A stretch of 64,000 nt of DNA from Arthrobacter globiformis NBRC 12137 (lineage in GTDB: Bacteria; Actinomycetota; Actinomycetes; Actinomycetales; Micrococcaceae): positions 1-64,000 of the forward strand of contig NZ_BAEG01000039.1 in assembly GCF_000238915.1 (NCBI RefSeq). The letters are read 5' to 3'. Position numbers and translations under genes: made by a program. The notes beneath the pieces were generated by a model that worked only from the letters and a program-made list of their open reading frames with translations, had not been told where the DNA came from and did not search any database. Below are positions 62,248 to 64,000 of the stretch, piece after piece. Each line of letters begins with the position of its first letter. Positions within the stretch are counted from its first letter, which is position 1.

Positions 62248-62657
62248 TGAGCGCCCGCGGTAAAGCCCGCAACAGGGCTCTTGAGGTCCTCTTCGAAGCC
62301 GAGCAGCGCTCTGTCTCGGCTTTCGACGTGCTGCGTGCGCGCCGCGAGAGGACCGACCAGATCGTCAATCCGTACACCCTCGAGATCGTCGAAGGCGTGG
62401 TGTCGATGCAGGCCACCATCGACGAATTCCTGGAGACCTACTCACAGGGCTGGACCCTGGAGCGCATGCCGTCCGTGGACCGCATCATCCTGCGGATCGG
62501 CACCTGGGAGCTGCTCTACAACGACGACGTTCCCGACGGCGTCGCCGTCAGCGAAGCCGTCGCTTTGGCCAAGACGCTCTCCACCGACGAGTCGCCGTCG
62601 TTCATCAACGGCCTCCTGGGGCGCCTTCAGCAGCTGAAGCCTTCCCTGCTCGCCTGA
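62247..62657 (+). CDS. nusB: Transcription antitermination factor NusB
   Basis: A 136-residue all-helical protein that pairs with NusE (S10) on boxA RNA in rRNA operons. It begins SARGKARNRALEVLFEAEQR, the basic N-terminal helix, with the later family motif LERMPSVDRIILRIGTWELLY and SPSFINGLLGRL near the end. The GTG shares a base with the efp stop (TAGTG). A strong terminator 12 nt after the stop ends the efp-nusB unit. Confidence 0.96.
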   Translation: MSARGKARNRALEVLFEAEQRSVSAFDVLRARRERTDQIVNPYTLEIVEGVVSMQATIDEFLETYSQGWTLERMPSVDRIILRIGTWELLYNDDVPDGVAVSEAVALAKTLSTDESPSFINGLLGRLQQLKPSLLA

Positions 62658-62668
62658 GTTGAGCCGTA

Positions 62669-62712
62669 CGCAGAAAGCCCCTGCCGGGTTACCCCGGCAG
62701 GGGCTTTCTGCG
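62669..62712. terminator. Bidirectional hairpin terminator
   Basis: A perfect 20-bp stem (62669-62688 and 62693-62712) with a TTAC loop, lying between the convergent nusB and PrsW-family genes. Confidence 0.93.
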
Positions 62713-62727
62713 CAAACGGCCTCCAAC

Positions 62728-64000
62728 CTACTGCTGAACGGCGGCCCGCAGCGCGGTCAGGTGGCGCAGCTGCTGCACCTCGTCCTGCTGGTGCAGCGGC
62801 ACATCCCTGCCGCTGAGGATCCGCTGCCGGGTGAAGGCCAGGCGCGTCGCCGCCTTGACGAACTCCTTCATCTCGTGGCCCCGGTTGTACGCCCCCGCCC
62901 AGCGCACGGCCTGCCGGCGGCCTCCGGGGGTGGACAGCAGCTCCACCTCGGCGGGCGCGAACCACCCGGCTGCGGCGTACTCCTGGAGACGCTGCCGGGT
63001 GAGGCGCGTTTCCGCGACCCGCAGCACCACGATGCACACCACGGCGAGCAGGAAGATGGGAACTTGCACCAGCACGTACTGGGCCAGGAAGTCCTGTCCC
63101 ATGCTGTTCCACCTGTTGTGCAGGACCATGGCCGGAACCAGGCCCACGAAGAACGCGAGCACCGAGACGCCCGAGTGCCAGCGCCGCGCCGCCAGGCCCA
63201 TGACCAGGCCCGTGGTTCCGGTGAAGATGGCGTGCGCGAACGGCGACATCACCCCGCGCAGGAAGAAGATCTGCACAAGGTCGCTGCCGGGCGTGCCGGA
63301 CTCGGCGATGGCCCGGCCGAAGTAGAGAATGTTCTCCGTGAACGCGAAGCCGCCGGCAATGGTGAAGGCAAACACCACGCCATCGACGGGGCCGTCAAAG
63401 TTGCGCCGGGCGAACAGGAGAAGCAGCAGCAGGCCCAGGGACTTCGCGAACTCCTCCACCACCGGTGCCTGCACGGTGGTCATGAAATCGCGGAAGGCCG
63501 CCTCATCAGTGGCCGGGGCCGCGAGGGCGAAGACCGGCTGGATGAGCAGCGTCACGGCAATGGATACGGCGGCGCCCCAGGTGAAGGCAAACAGCAGCAG
63601 GCGCTTCGGCTCGGGTTCCCACCGGTCAATGACGGCCACGGTGGACAGCACCGCCGCCAGCGGGATCAGTGAGGCAACAAACCCGATGACGAAACCGGTG
63701 ACGCCGGTACTCGCCAGGAGGAACGGCACCACAAGGAACAGGCTGACGAACGCGAGTATCCCGCCGCCCACGACGAGGCCCAGGGTCCCTGCCCCCGGGC
63801 GGGCGGCCACGGTGGACGCTGCCTCCGGGATGACCTGGTGCACGGCGCCGCCGCTGTGCCCGGGCGCCGGCCGGTAGTTCTGCGGCTGGACGTGGCCCAT
63901 CCAGCTGGGATTCGCTGGCTGGTCCGGGACCTGGCGCCCGGGACCGCCGGAGCGGTTCCAGGCTGAGCTGTTCCGGCCCGGGCCGGAGGACGGCTGCTGC
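62728..64000 (-). CDS. PrsW family intramembrane metalloprotease (5' end beyond window)
   Basis: An integral membrane protein with about eight helices. PrsW motifs are present: E-E-x-x-K in VVEEFAKSLG, F-x-x-x-E in AGGFAFTENILYF, and the histidine motif SPFAHAIFTGTTGLVMG. Family members cut membrane-bound anti-sigma factors or other proteins within the membrane. An internal ATG at 63900 would give 390 residues. The frame stays open to the window edge, however, and its translation (QQPSSGPGRNSS..., Gln/Pro/Gly-rich) looks like the disordered N-terminus common in this family, so the true start probably lies outside. The C-terminus after the last helix is a basic cytoplasmic tail. Confidence 0.9.
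   Translation of the reverse strand, partial: QQPSSGPGRNSSAWNRSGGPGRQVPDQPANPSWMGHVQPQNYRPAPGHSGGAVHQVIPEAASTVAARPGAGTLGLVVGGGILAFVSLFLVVPFLLASTGVTGFVIGFVASLIPLAAVLSTVAVIDRWEPEPKRLLLFAFTWGAAVSIAVTLLIQPVFALAAPATDEAAFRDFMTTVQAPVVEEFAKSLGLLLLLLFARRNFDGPVDGVVFAFTIAGGFAFTENILYFGRAIAESGTPGSDLVQIFFLRGVMSPFAHAIFTGTTGLVMGLAARRWHSGVSVLAFFVGLVPAMVLHNRWNSMGQDFLAQYVLVQVPIFLLAVVCIVVLRVAETRLTRQRLQEYAAAGWFAPAEVELLSTPGGRRQAVRWAGAYNRGHEMKEFVKAATRLAFTRQRILSGRDVPLHQQDEVQQLRHLTALRAAVQQ

Overview
The window is a high-GC chromosomal segment with strong RBS-led and leaderless genes, frequent GTG/TTG starts and actinobacterial gene orders: thrS-HIT-pgsA, yebC-ruvCAB-yajC-secDF-rel, alaS-ruvX-mltG-aroECKB-efp-nusB, plus the actinobacterial families mycoredoxin, acVLRF1 and DUF6504. 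Together these point to a Micrococcaceae member of the Arthrobacter/Pseudarthrobacter type. This assignment rests on family content and gene order, not on a database match. I see no rRNA, tRNA, CRISPR array, insertion sequence or prophage, and no gene-free stretch longer than about 280 bases.

Region 1 (1-4.0 kb) is a set of small independent genes: a truncated lipoate-ligase-like gene, two VOC proteins, a small repeat-bearing protein, mycoredoxin, a YedK/HMCES abasic-site protein, an AroQ-type chorismate mutase and an unrecognised protein. Region 2 (4.07-8.1 kb) is a damage-inducible cassette: a perfect LexA-type palindrome precedes a DUF6504 gene that overlaps dnaE2. No imuA or imuB is present between operator and polymerase. 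Region 3 (8.2-28.3 kb) is conserved housekeeping: thrS, AP4A phosphorylase, phosphatidylinositol-phosphate synthase, pdxS, M3 peptidase, CapA lipoprotein, GatD/MurT (lipid II amidation), pdxT, yebC, ruvC-ruvA-ruvB, yajC-secD-secF and bifunctional rel. Region 4 (28.1-37.3 kb) holds an AbiEi-like protein overlapping rel tail to tail, a DUF349 protein, a membrane-anchored cyclophilin, hisS, an amino-acid permease, aspS and a GNAT acetyltransferase.

Region 5 (37.3-48.2 kb) is the accessory part and the best candidate for an undescribed system. Two divergent gene sets share a 133-bp control region. Leftward: IclR regulator, short-chain dehydrogenase, 3-ketosteroid-dehydrogenase-like flavoenzyme, Dabb protein, MHS-family transporter. 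Rightward: a second flavoenzyme of the same superfamily, a second paralogous IclR regulator, a cytochrome P450, its ferredoxin reductase and its 2Fe-2S ferredoxin. It reads as import, hydroxylation, alcohol oxidation and ring dehydrogenation of a hydrophobic, probably cyclic ketone-forming compound (terpenoid or steroid-like). The substrate cannot be told from sequence.

Region 6 (48.2-64 kb) returns to housekeeping: acVLRF1 ribosome-rescue hydrolase, rarA, rpsD with a long leader, a DUF948 protein and small partner, alaS, ruvX, mltG (with a histidine-rich cytoplasmic tail), aroE, aroC, aroK, aroB, a TPR protein, efp, nusB and a PrsW-family membrane protease running off the end. Several genes start 6-7 nt after a TANNNT box without a ribosome binding site, which suggests frequent leaderless transcription.
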